64,000 bases of DNA, taken from NCBI RefSeq assembly GCF_026250525.1, contig NZ_CP111043.1, positions 2,589,501 to 2,653,500 of the forward strand, in the 5' to 3' direction. The translations under genes were made by a program, and so were the position numbers. Origin of the DNA: Chondrinema litorale (GTDB lineage: Bacteria > Bacteroidota > Bacteroidia > Cytophagales > Flammeovirgaceae). The notes under the pieces were generated by a model. The model was not told the origin of the DNA and did not search any database. It was given only the letters and a program-made list of their open reading frames with translations. Shown here piece after piece: positions 8,562 to 17,078 of this stretch (its first letter is position 1; every line of letters begins with the position of its first letter).

Positions 8562-10022
8562 TTAAGCAGCCTTTGGCTGCTTTTCCTTTTTCTTAATAAT
8601 TAAAAGTAAACCTGTAAATGTCATAAGCGCATTTATCAGTACTAGTTCATAACCGAATTTGTATCCATTGAAAAGCTCTTCAGAGAAGAAATCTAGCAAA
8701 TAAGAAATAATTAGCGCAATAGCAGAAACAATAGGTACTAGCTGATCTTTTAAATTCCATTTGGTGAAGATGCCAAATATAAACAAACCTAATAGTGGCC
8801 CATAAGTATAACCTGCAACAGTAAATATAGCCTCAACAATTTTTTCATTGTTTATAGCTCTTAAAAACATTACCAAGGCAAAAAGAAGGAATCCGAAAAA
8901 TAAATGTACTTGAATTCGTTTCATTCTTTTTCTTGCTTCTCCAGTTCTAGTTTTTGTAAAATCCAGAAAATCAATACAATAAGAAGTAGTAAGAGATATA
9001 ATTGCCGAATCTGTACTGGAAATTACCGCAGCAATTAGCCCCAACATAAAGAGTATTGCAGTAGCTTGCCCAAGCTCGTTTGTAGCTATATAAGTAAATA
9101 AGTCTATACTTGTAAAAGAAATTTGTTGTGCATCTGAATAGATAAACAACATAGCGCCCATTGCCAGTAATGTAATATTTACAGCGACTAGAATAAGCAC
9201 AAACCAAAGCATATTTTTTTGAGCATCGCCTATACTTTTACAGCTCAAGTTTTTTTGCATCATATCTTGGTCGAGACCATTTAGCACAATGGCTATAAAA
9301 GCGCCACTAAAAAACTGTCTAAAAAAATGATTTTTACTACCAGTTTCCCATACAAAAGCTTCTGCATAAGAGCTGTTTTGTATCATTATCATGGCATCAT
9401 TAAAACCATCTGATATTTTAAAAACCAGCATATAAAATACCGATAAGATGGAAAAGATGATTACGCAGGTATTAAAAACATCTGTCCAGATAATGCCTTT
9501 TATACCAGCTCTAAAAGAATATAACCAAACGAAAGTAACACCGAAAAATAGCGTAGCTCCAAAGCTTATACCCATGTTACTAAAATAGAGTTCATGTAAA
9601 ATACTTACAACTATAAAAACCCTAAATGAAGTACGTAAAAGTCTGGAAATGAGGAAGAAAAATGAACCAGTTTTGTGCGACCAGAATCCAAATCTTGTTT
9701 CAAAAAAAGAATATATTGAGATTAGATTATACTGGTAATAGATGGGTAATAAGACTGTAGCAATAAAGGTATAACCTAGTAGATATCCGAAAACTAACTG
9801 AATATTGCTAAATCCGTTTTGACCTACATCTCCCGGTATAGAAAGAAATAGTACACCAGACATTGCTACACCCACCATTCCGAAAGCTACTGCAAACCAA
9901 GGGGCTTTTTTTTGAGCATTAAAAAAATCTAATGTCGTGGCTCCTCTGGTAGAAAAGTAGACAATTAGAAAAATGATCAAAGAAAAAATTAATAAAGCAA
10001 CATAAATAGTATTTGGCTCCAT
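8562..10022 (-). CDS. Sodium:solute symporter (SSS family)
   Basis: This 486-residue integral membrane protein has about 13 hydrophobic segments, the usual count for the SSS family, with an extracytoplasmic N-terminus at the first helix (YVALLIFSLIIFLIVYF). Early features include RGATTLDFFNAQKKAPWFAV and VGVAMSGVLFLSIPGDVG, matching SSS helix 1, and SSTDSAIISLTTSYCIDFL in the helix-8 region where sodium-coordinating Ser/Thr residues lie. Bacteroidota carry many such transporters, often annotated for sialic acid, proline or sugars; the substrate cannot be assigned here. It lies alone, with a divergent ankyrin gene upstream. Confidence 0.88.
   Translation of the reverse strand: MEPNTIYVALLIFSLIIFLIVYFSTRGATTLDFFNAQKKAPWFAVAFGMVGVAMSGVLFLSIPGDVGQNGFSNIQLVFGYLLGYTFIATVLLPIYYQYNLISIYSFFETRFGFWSHKTGSFFFLISRLLRTSFRVFIVVSILHELYFSNMGISFGATLFFGVTFVWLYSFRAGIKGIIWTDVFNTCVIIFSILSVFYMLVFKISDGFNDAMIMIQNSSYAEAFVWETGSKNHFFRQFFSGAFIAIVLNGLDQDMMQKNLSCKSIGDAQKNMLWFVLILVAVNITLLAMGAMLFIYSDAQQISFTSIDLFTYIATNELGQATAILFMLGLIAAVISSTDSAIISLTTSYCIDFLDFTKTRTGEARKRMKRIQVHLFFGFLLFALVMFLRAINNEKIVEAIFTVAGYTYGPLLGLFIFGIFTKWNLKDQLVPIVSAIALIISYLLDFFSEELFNGYKFGYELVLINALMTFTGLLLIIKKKEKQPKAA
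8565..8594 (+). terminator. Terminator for the small exported protein, inside the opposite gene's 3' end
   Basis: A 7-bp GC-rich stem (8565-8571 with 8575-8581, TTT loop) is followed by a T-rich tract. The hairpin also encodes the last residues of the convergent symporter gene, so coding and termination signals overlap. Confidence 0.6.
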
Positions 10023-10272
10023 TGCGATTTCTAAACTGTAGTGTACAGTTGTTTACCATTTTCTGCTAAAAAGTATCAACTGATACTTTAAAATAAATTA
10101 GTTTTTTATGCGGTAATGATAAACAAAATATTTTGCTTTTTAAGAATGAGCAAAATTATAAATGTTCAGACAGTAACAAAATATCATTTTTTTAAATCCT
10201 TAAACTTCAATTTATCGTAAAGTGGAGAGATATTAATTAAAAAAAGATTTTCCAATAAATTATAATATCACA

Positions 10273-10842
10273 ATGACAAGTTTAAAAAAGCTGTTCAAAA
10301 ATGTTTCACTAGCTGTTGTGCTGGTTTCTGGTAGTTTGTTTACAGCAACTGCTCAGGAAAGTAATATTCCTCCAATATTTACTGCTATACAAAGAAATAA
10401 TGTACAACAAGTAGAAAGTATGTTAGATTCTGGCACTGATCCAGAATCGAGTGATATGTTAAGAAATACTGCTTTACACCAGGCAGCATTTTATGGTTAC
10501 GAAAAAATTATCGATCTGTTAGTTGCTAAAGGCGCAGATGTAAATGCAGTGAATGAGGCAGGGCAAACGCCACTTTACAGTGCAATTCATGCAGACCATG
10601 TACAGGCGGTAGAAGCCCTGTTAGATCATGGTGCAAGCCTTTCTAATCGATATACTGATAATCGATATACTGCTTTGCATTTAGCTGCACTCGATGGCAA
10701 ATACGAAGTGGCAGAAGCACTACTTAAAAAAGGTGCGAATACTAAAACAAAAGATGCGAATGGTAAAAAGCCAATTCAGTATGCAAAAGAGACAAAAGAT
10801 AAGTCTTTTATAAAGTTATTTAAAGACAAGCGCTGGAAATAA
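10273..10842 (+). CDS. Exported ankyrin-repeat protein
   Basis: The product has 189 residues with a signal peptide ending near ATAQE at about residue 28. The rest is built of four to five ankyrin repeats, recognised by TALHQAAFYGYEKIIDLLVAK, TPLYSAI..., TALHLAALDGKYEVAEALL and GANTKTKDANGKKPIQYAK. Ankyrin repeats bind proteins; secreted bacterial versions are generally periplasmic, and some protect against oxidative stress together with catalase, which is not seen here. It stands between a divergent symporter and a convergent EamA transporter. No partner can be inferred. Confidence 0.85.
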   Translation: MTSLKKLFKNVSLAVVLVSGSLFTATAQESNIPPIFTAIQRNNVQQVESMLDSGTDPESSDMLRNTALHQAAFYGYEKIIDLLVAKGADVNAVNEAGQTPLYSAIHADHVQAVEALLDHGASLSNRYTDNRYTALHLAALDGKYEVAEALLKKGANTKTKDANGKKPIQYAKETKDKSFIKLFKDKRWK

Positions 10843-10868
10843 ATCTCGAATACTATCAAAATATTAGG

Positions 10869-11783
10869 TTAAAGCTTCTCTGTTTGGAGGGGCTTTTTTT
10901 TCTTACCTACCAACCAAACTCCTGTAAAAATCATTAAAGAGAAAAATATTTTTTCGATAGTTAATACTTCATTAAAGAAAGCTATAGCAATAAGTGTAGA
11001 AACAACTGGCTGAAAATAGATATAAAAACCGACCAGACTTGGGTTGGCTTTACTCAAGGCAATAGTGTTTAAAAGATAAACCAGAAATGTGGCTCCAATA
11101 ATTACATAAATAAGAGATAGCCAGACAAATGAAGGTAATTCATTCCAGTTTATTAAATGTACTAGTTCATTATAACCAAAGGGAATTACCATTGGACAAC
11201 CTAAAAGAAAAACCCATTTTATTACAGTTATTGGATGGTATTCTAACATGAATTTTTTTACCAATACCAGATAAGATGCGAAGACCGAAGCATTGAGTAC
11301 GATAATGAAATCGCCAAGTGCATTTTCTCCACTAAAACTGAAGTTTTGCCCACCAACTAAGAAAAACGCTCCGATAATACCTAGTGCAATTCCAATAAAC
11401 TTAAATCTATTAAGATGCTCACCAGCAAAAAAAAATGATATCAGAAGCACCATTACTGGTGTTAATGTCATTATTACAGAGGCGTTAATAGGGCTGGTAA
11501 GTGAAAGACCTTTCAGAAATAACATTTGGGTGCCTGCTGTACCAAACACAGAACATAAAAGCAGCGATAATATGGCTTTTCGGGGAATAGGTTGGCTTTT
11601 GATAAAAACTCCAGAAACCCAGAAAAATATCGTAGAAAATACAACTCTGAGTACTACAAGGGCAGAGGGACTTATAAACTCAGGTGTAGCAAGTTTGGCA
11701 ATATTATAATTCGCTCCATACAAAAATGCTACACTAAAAAGTGCCAAATGTATTGTTATTGATGATTTGTTTGCTTTCTCCAA
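10869..11783 (-). CDS. EamA/DMT family transporter
   Basis: This 304-residue protein has ten hydrophobic helices arranged as two five-helix EamA repeats, starting near residues 10 and 155. Characteristic stretches are PSALVVLRVVFSTIFFW and LTSPINASVIMTLTPVMVLL in the first repeat and GFYIYFQPVVSTLIAIAFFNEVL in the second. The family exports or imports amino acids, nucleobases and other small metabolites across the inner membrane; the substrate is unknown. The short lysine-rich C-terminus is cytosolic. Confidence 0.87.
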   Translation of the reverse strand: MEKANKSSITIHLALFSVAFLYGANYNIAKLATPEFISPSALVVLRVVFSTIFFWVSGVFIKSQPIPRKAILSLLLCSVFGTAGTQMLFLKGLSLTSPINASVIMTLTPVMVLLISFFFAGEHLNRFKFIGIALGIIGAFFLVGGQNFSFSGENALGDFIIVLNASVFASYLVLVKKFMLEYHPITVIKWVFLLGCPMVIPFGYNELVHLINWNELPSFVWLSLIYVIIGATFLVYLLNTIALSKANPSLVGFYIYFQPVVSTLIAIAFFNEVLTIEKIFFSLMIFTGVWLVGKKKKPLQTEKL

Positions 11784-11967
11784 AAAATTAACTGCTAAGT
11801 TTATGTAAAGAAAATCTAAATGGATTAAACAAAACTGTAAAGCTTATTTTTTTAGATGAACAAGCTGAATATCATGCTTGATCAAGTTTTTTCTTAACTT
11901 AGCAATACTATTTGGTTCCTTCCCTAACCCTGAATTTACAGGTCTTACTAAAAGAGTAATAATTGCA

Positions 11968-14556
11968 ATGATGCTTATATTGAAAAGAATGGGAGTACTG
12001 GCAGTATTAATTAACACATTGATCAATTTCGGATTTGCGCAAAATAAGAATTGGACTGTCAAAGAAAGTGGTGTTTCTAAAGAATTGGCTGATATGCGAA
12101 CAGCCACGATTGAAAACGTATCTTACGATTTATTCTTCAATATTCCCGAAACTAAAACTGATTCTATAGCTGGTAGACTCCAGCTTACATTTTCTTTTAA
12201 AGATGAAGTAACTCCTTTAGTGCTTGATTTTAATGAGGATAAAAAAAATATAAATACAGTTGCTGTTTTCGGTAAAGCTGTTGACTGGACTTTTGAAAAA
12301 GAACATATCGTAATTCCAGCTTCTGTATTAAAGAAGGGTGAAAATGTAGTGCAAATCAGTTTTGCCGCTGGTAACAGTGCATTAAATAGAAATGAAGATT
12401 ATATGTATACGCTGTTTGTGCCAGATAGAGCATCAACAGCATTTCCATGCTTCGATCAGCCAGATATTAAAGGAAAATATAAGCTTTCTCTAAAAGTTCC
12501 TGAAACTTGGGTGGCTGTTTCTAATGGCAGAATGCTCGAAAAAAGATTCTGGGATGGCAAACACCTTTATGTTTTTAATGAGACCAAGCCGATTAGTTCA
12601 TACCTATTTGCCTTTGTAGCAGGTAAATTCTCCACAATTAATACTTACAGAAACGGTCGCTCTATGACGATGTATCATAGAGAAACCGATGAAGAGAAGA
12701 TAAAAATTAATCAGGAAGCTATTTTTGATTTGCATGCATCTGCTTTAGAATGGCTCGAAAACTATACGGGTATTCCACTGCCATTTGAGAAGTTTGATTT
12801 TGTGTTAATTCCTTCGTTTCAGTTCGGAGGGATGGAGCATGTAGGCTCAATCCTTTACAAATCATCTAGCCTTATGCTAGACCAAATGGCTACACAAAAC
12901 CAGAAATTAGGAAGAGCCAGCTTAATTGCTCACGAAACGGCTCATATGTGGTTTGGCGATTTGGTAACAATGAAATGGTTTAATGATGTTTGGTTAAAAG
13001 AAGTGTTTGCCAACTTTATGGCTGCCAAGATCGTAAACCCAAATTTCCCAGAAATAAACCATCAATTAAGATTTTTACTGGCTCACCATCCGGCAGCTTA
13101 TTCTGAAGATAGAACAATGGGTTCGCATCCAGTTCAACAAGAGTTGGAAAACCTAAAAGATGCAGGCTCTCTGTATGGTAGAATTATTTACCAGAAAGCA
13201 CCTGTAGTGATGAACCAGCTTGAGAAAATTGTAGGTGAAGAAGATTTTAGAGAAGGTTTACAAGAGTATTTAAGCTCTTACTCTTACAGCAATGCTAATT
13301 GGGACGATCTTATTAAAATTTTGGCAGGTAAAACAGAAACCGATCTGGTAGAGTGGAGCGATAACTGGGTAAAACAAGCAGGTATGCCTCAAGTTTCAGT
13401 AAATACAGTACTGGAAAACGACAAGATCAAATCAATTAAATTCAAACAAAAAAGAACTACTAGTGAGGGGCATTATTGGCAACAGCAGATAACAACGGCT
13501 TTAGTTTATAACAAGGGAAATGTAAAAGATTTTCCGGTAATGCTAGCTGGTAAAACCACAGAATTACCAGAAGCAGAAGGTTTAAAAAAGCCTGATTTTG
13601 TATTGCCAAATAGCGATGGTTCTGGTTATGGGTATTTTAATTTGGATAAAGCCAGTAGAAATTACCTTATCGAAAATGTATATTTAATAGAAGACCCTGT
13701 GCTAAGAGGTGCCGCTTGGATAGCCTTGTATGAAGAACTGCTTCGAGGAGAAATAGCCTACGAAACTTTTATGGAAGTTTTATTAAAGGCATTACCTCAT
13801 GAAAATGAACCGCTGAACACTCAAAATATACTTGGTTATTTAGAAGAAGTTTATTGGCGTTTTTATCCAGCGAAAGAGCGAAGAGAGTTGGCTCCAAGAG
13901 TAGAGTCAATTTTATGGAAAATAATGGATGCAGCACCAGGGCAAAGTGCCAAGGCAGCTTATTTTAGAAGTTATCTTTCAATAGCACAAACCGAAGAATC
14001 TGTTACCAGATTAAAGTTAATCTGGGATGGTGATTTGCCAATGAATGACATGGTACTCTCAGAAAGTGACTTTACCAGTATTGCATGTGAGTTAGCATTA
14101 AGAGATGTAGATAAAGCAGACGAAATACTTCATGAACAGCTAGAACGCATTACCAATCCTGATAGAAAAGCCAGAATGGCATTTGTAATAGATGCATTAT
14201 CTAACAAGCAGGCTGTGAGAGATCGTTTTTTTGAAAGCTTAAAAGATAAAGAAAATAGAAACCACGAACCTTGGGTATTAGAAGCTGTGGGGTATTTACA
14301 TCATCCTCTAAGAGCTAAATACTCAGAAAAATATATTGAAGAGAGTTTAAGTCTATTAGAAGAAATACAGCAAAGTGGAGATATATTTTTCCCTAAGCGC
14401 TGGTTGGTTGTAACATTTAGTGGGCATCAATCAAAATCGGCAGCACTTATTGTGAAAAAGTTCTTAAGAGAGCATCCGACTTACCCTTACAGATTAAGAA
14501 ACAAAATATTACAGGCAGCAGATATGCTATTTAGAGTTGCCGGAATGGATACCTGA
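11968..14556 (+). CDS. M1 family zinc aminopeptidase
   Basis: The product is an ERAP/PepN-type metallopeptidase of about 862 residues. It has the exopeptidase motif in the variant GGMEHVG (family form GxMEN) near residue 288, and the zinc site HETAH at 322-326 followed by the third ligand in WLKEVFANF about 19 residues later. The C-terminal third is helical, as in other M1 enzymes. The frame is open further upstream to a TTG at 11878, but the double ATG at 11968/11971 gives a clean signal peptide ending near FGFAQ, so export to the periplasm is inferred. Function: removal of N-terminal residues from peptides. Confidence 0.9.
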   Translation: MMLILKRMGVLAVLINTLINFGFAQNKNWTVKESGVSKELADMRTATIENVSYDLFFNIPETKTDSIAGRLQLTFSFKDEVTPLVLDFNEDKKNINTVAVFGKAVDWTFEKEHIVIPASVLKKGENVVQISFAAGNSALNRNEDYMYTLFVPDRASTAFPCFDQPDIKGKYKLSLKVPETWVAVSNGRMLEKRFWDGKHLYVFNETKPISSYLFAFVAGKFSTINTYRNGRSMTMYHRETDEEKIKINQEAIFDLHASALEWLENYTGIPLPFEKFDFVLIPSFQFGGMEHVGSILYKSSSLMLDQMATQNQKLGRASLIAHETAHMWFGDLVTMKWFNDVWLKEVFANFMAAKIVNPNFPEINHQLRFLLAHHPAAYSEDRTMGSHPVQQELENLKDAGSLYGRIIYQKAPVVMNQLEKIVGEEDFREGLQEYLSSYSYSNANWDDLIKILAGKTETDLVEWSDNWVKQAGMPQVSVNTVLENDKIKSIKFKQKRTTSEGHYWQQQITTALVYNKGNVKDFPVMLAGKTTELPEAEGLKKPDFVLPNSDGSGYGYFNLDKASRNYLIENVYLIEDPVLRGAAWIALYEELLRGEIAYETFMEVLLKALPHENEPLNTQNILGYLEEVYWRFYPAKERRELAPRVESILWKIMDAAPGQSAKAAYFRSYLSIAQTEESVTRLKLIWDGDLPMNDMVLSESDFTSIACELALRDVDKADEILHEQLERITNPDRKARMAFVIDALSNKQAVRDRFFESLKDKENRNHEPWVLEAVGYLHHPLRAKYSEKYIEESLSLLEEIQQSGDIFFPKRWLVVTFSGHQSKSAALIVKKFLREHPTYPYRLRNKILQAADMLFRVAGMDT

Positions 14557-14561
14557 TTGAT

Positions 14562-15356
14562 TTAAAATTCATCAGTCAGGTAACCTTTTTGTGCTTTGGC
14601 GAAATCGTCTGGTGTTCCAATGTCTATATAGTTTTCATTATCGAAGAAAATACCTCTTACTACCAGATTGCTTTGCATGGCAGCTTGTATTACATGCCCC
14701 ATAAACAGTTCTGGTAAATCAGGGTTTAACTTTCTCATCGATAAATCTTCTTTAAGAAACTGATGCATAAAGCTGGTAAAAGTTGGGTTCCAACACGCTG
14801 TAAGCCAGCTTTTATTTAAAGGAGTTTCATTAGGCTTTATATCAATTAATTTGATAGTATTTGTTTTTTCATCCCATTCAACCATATCACATTTTTGAGC
14901 CTGTTTTTGGTTGAGTACTGGAAAAAGGCCAAGTACTATATCTGCACCCATGCTTTGCAATGCTTCTCTTTTAAGTTTAAATGCCTTTTTTTCTTTAAAA
15001 ATAATATCAGGAAAACCCAGCATTACAATATCCTCTTTTATAAATGGATATGCCTTATCTATTGTGTAAGGTACACCATAGGGTAAATTCATAGTGAGGT
15101 AAGCCAAAGGCATTTCAAGCATTTTGCCATCTAAATAGTAAGCGGGAATATCCCATTTACCAGGTTTTAAAATAAAGAAGGTTCTATCGGCTCCTGCTTT
15201 TTTATATTTTTCTAATAAATAATGTGACACAACTTTGGGCTTTTTTGTGCCATCTGGCGTTTTTCTAAAACCCATTGGTATAATTTCTTTACTGCAAGGT
15301 AATGGGCTTATTCTAGATGCTCTGCCTCCAGCAGGTATTATTCCGGTAATATTCAT
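14562..15356 (-). CDS. Sugar nucleotidyltransferase-like protein (glucose-1-phosphate thymidylyltransferase type)
   Basis: This 264-residue protein has the NTP-transferase fold. Its N-terminus reads IIPAGGRASRISPLPCSKEIIPMG, aligning with the nucleotide-binding loop GGxGTRLxPLTxxxPK, but with Ala-Ser in place of Gly-Thr and a Lys-Glu rather than Pro-Lys. VMLGFPDIIF corresponds to the metal-binding Asp block, and YIDIGTPDDFAKAQKGYL is the family's typical C-terminal ending. It would activate a sugar phosphate for glycan synthesis. No other sugar-nucleotide genes are adjacent, and the altered loop leaves the substrate open. Confidence 0.75.
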   Translation of the reverse strand: MNITGIIPAGGRASRISPLPCSKEIIPMGFRKTPDGTKKPKVVSHYLLEKYKKAGADRTFFILKPGKWDIPAYYLDGKMLEMPLAYLTMNLPYGVPYTIDKAYPFIKEDIVMLGFPDIIFKEKKAFKLKREALQSMGADIVLGLFPVLNQKQAQKCDMVEWDEKTNTIKLIDIKPNETPLNKSWLTACWNPTFTSFMHQFLKEDLSMRKLNPDLPELFMGHVIQAAMQSNLVVRGIFFDNENYIDIGTPDDFAKAQKGYLTDEF

Positions 15357-15551
15357 TTTGGATAAGTGCGAGTTGTAAGTATTAATATATTTTGATAAAA
15401 ATCTTTTGTGTTGTGATAATGTTAAAAATTAATTTAAAAAAAATTATCCCATACTATATTAAAGTTGAGTAATTAAGGAATTTAAGTAAAATAAAATTTA
15501 TTTAATTGTAGTATTGCAACAGCAGTTGTAGCTTCAAAAAATTAGGTAATT

Positions 15552-16970
15552 GTGAGGTTTATCGTTAAAGTTCAGGTACATTTTTTACGCTTAATATCAT
15601 TTCTATTGTTTGCCTGTATCATTTATGCTTGTGAATTACAGGAAGAAAAAATAACTACCGACCCAAGTGTCGAGCTTACATTTTCTACAGACACCATCTT
15701 TTTTGATACAGTTTTTACTTCTGTTGGGAGTATTACAAAGCGTCTTAAAGTATACAATACTTCTAATAATGCAGTAGAGATAGAAAGTATTAGTATAGGG
15801 GATAAAACGGATTCTCCTTACTCACTTGTTATCAATGGATTTGAGGCTAACTCGCTTAATAAAACCAGAGTTTTGGGTAACGATAGTCTATTAATTCTTG
15901 TAAAAGTTTTAATAGATCCACAAGATAAAGACCTACCATATATAGTTCAAGATTCAGTGGTTTTTGAAACCAATGGAAATTTTCAAGATGTAAAACTAGT
16001 CTCATGGGGGCAAGACGCTATCTTTTTTAGAAGTGGCAGCGTGCAAAGTGTAGATTGTAATAGTGTTTGGGATAGTTTAAGACCTTATGTGATTTACGAT
16101 TCTTTGCTCATTCCAGAAGATTGTACGCTTACGCTGCAAGAAGGAACCCGAGTTTATTTTGCACCTAGTGCCGCATTGTTTGTTGGTGGTACACTTACAA
16201 TAAATGGAACAGCAGAAAGTCCAGTAACAGTAACAGGAATTCGCAGAGACGAAACCTATATTGATGCACCTGGCCAGTGGGATGCTATTTACTTTTTACA
16301 AACCAGTACTAATAACTCTATAGATTATGCGCTGTTAGAAAATGGAAACATTGGTTTGTATTTGGGAACACCAGATGAAGATGTTAACCCTGATCTCACA
16401 ATTAGCCATTCTATCATCAGAAATTTTGTTTCGGCAGGCATTCAATCTGTTTCTTCAGATTTAGAAATTACCAATTCGCTTATATATGACTGTGTAGAAA
16501 ATACAGTGCTCTGTACTGCTGGGGGTAATTATTATTTTTATAACAACACATTTGCTGCCGAATCTCGCGATGTGTTTAGAGATGCGCCCTCTTTCGTAAT
16601 AACTAATTATTTGCCAATAAGTGATACAGAGGCATTAGCAGAAGAGCTAAATGCCACTTTGTACAATAACATCATCTGGGGAAGGCTCGAAGAAGAGCTT
16701 TTGCTAGATCAAATTGAAGATGTAGGCTTTAATATTATCGCTGAAAAAAATATTGTAAAATCAAATTACTCATACTTCGATACGGAGAATTTGCCTAACC
16801 AAAATCCATTATTTTTTGATTCTTCAGAAAATGATTATCATTTAGACTCATTAGGTGAAAGTCCGGCCGTAGATGCTGGAATGCAGTTAAATATCGCTAC
16901 AGACCTCGATGGAAACACTCGTGATGAGCTGCCTGATATTGGCGCTTATGAATATCTGCCCAAAGAATAA
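15552..16970 (+). CDS. Lipoprotein with predicted right-handed beta-helix
   Basis: The 472-residue product begins at a GTG; no ATG occurs early in the frame. Its signal peptide ends in a lipobox, IIYAC, with Cys27 as the probable lipidated residue. Residues about 40-160 look like a beta-sandwich concerned with anchoring (DTIFFDTVFTSVGS..., VYNTSNNAVEIESI). Residues 180-460 show parallel beta-helix features: an LTLQEGTRVYFA rung, NGTAESPVTVTG, isolated Asn/Ser ladder turns, and the ending DLDGNTRDELPDIGAYEY, a hallmark of choice-of-anchor-Q / polysaccharide-lyase-like beta-helix proteins. It is probably a surface lipoprotein. Enzyme activity is not evident. Confidence 0.75.
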   Translation: MRFIVKVQVHFLRLISFLLFACIIYACELQEEKITTDPSVELTFSTDTIFFDTVFTSVGSITKRLKVYNTSNNAVEIESISIGDKTDSPYSLVINGFEANSLNKTRVLGNDSLLILVKVLIDPQDKDLPYIVQDSVVFETNGNFQDVKLVSWGQDAIFFRSGSVQSVDCNSVWDSLRPYVIYDSLLIPEDCTLTLQEGTRVYFAPSAALFVGGTLTINGTAESPVTVTGIRRDETYIDAPGQWDAIYFLQTSTNNSIDYALLENGNIGLYLGTPDEDVNPDLTISHSIIRNFVSAGIQSVSSDLEITNSLIYDCVENTVLCTAGGNYYFYNNTFAAESRDVFRDAPSFVITNYLPISDTEALAEELNATLYNNIIWGRLEEELLLDQIEDVGFNIIAEKNIVKSNYSYFDTENLPNQNPLFFDSSENDYHLDSLGESPAVDAGMQLNIATDLDGNTRDELPDIGAYEYLPKE

Positions 16971-17078
16971 ATTACGATTGAATTTTTTTATCAATTTTTC
17001 TGCATTAAATTCGAATTTTGTTCTGGGAAGTTTCACTGGATTTTTTAGCTAACTAACTGTTATTGTTTATCATTATTC

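Noticed and set aside
10021..10272. Hidden RNA gene or attachment site between the symporter and ankyrin genes
   Set aside because: The gap is simple AT-rich sequence without strong secondary structure or direct repeats.
11878..11967. Longer N-terminus for the M1 aminopeptidase from TTG
   Set aside because: The extra 30 residues precede a complete signal peptide that begins at 11968; a cleavable signal would not be internal.
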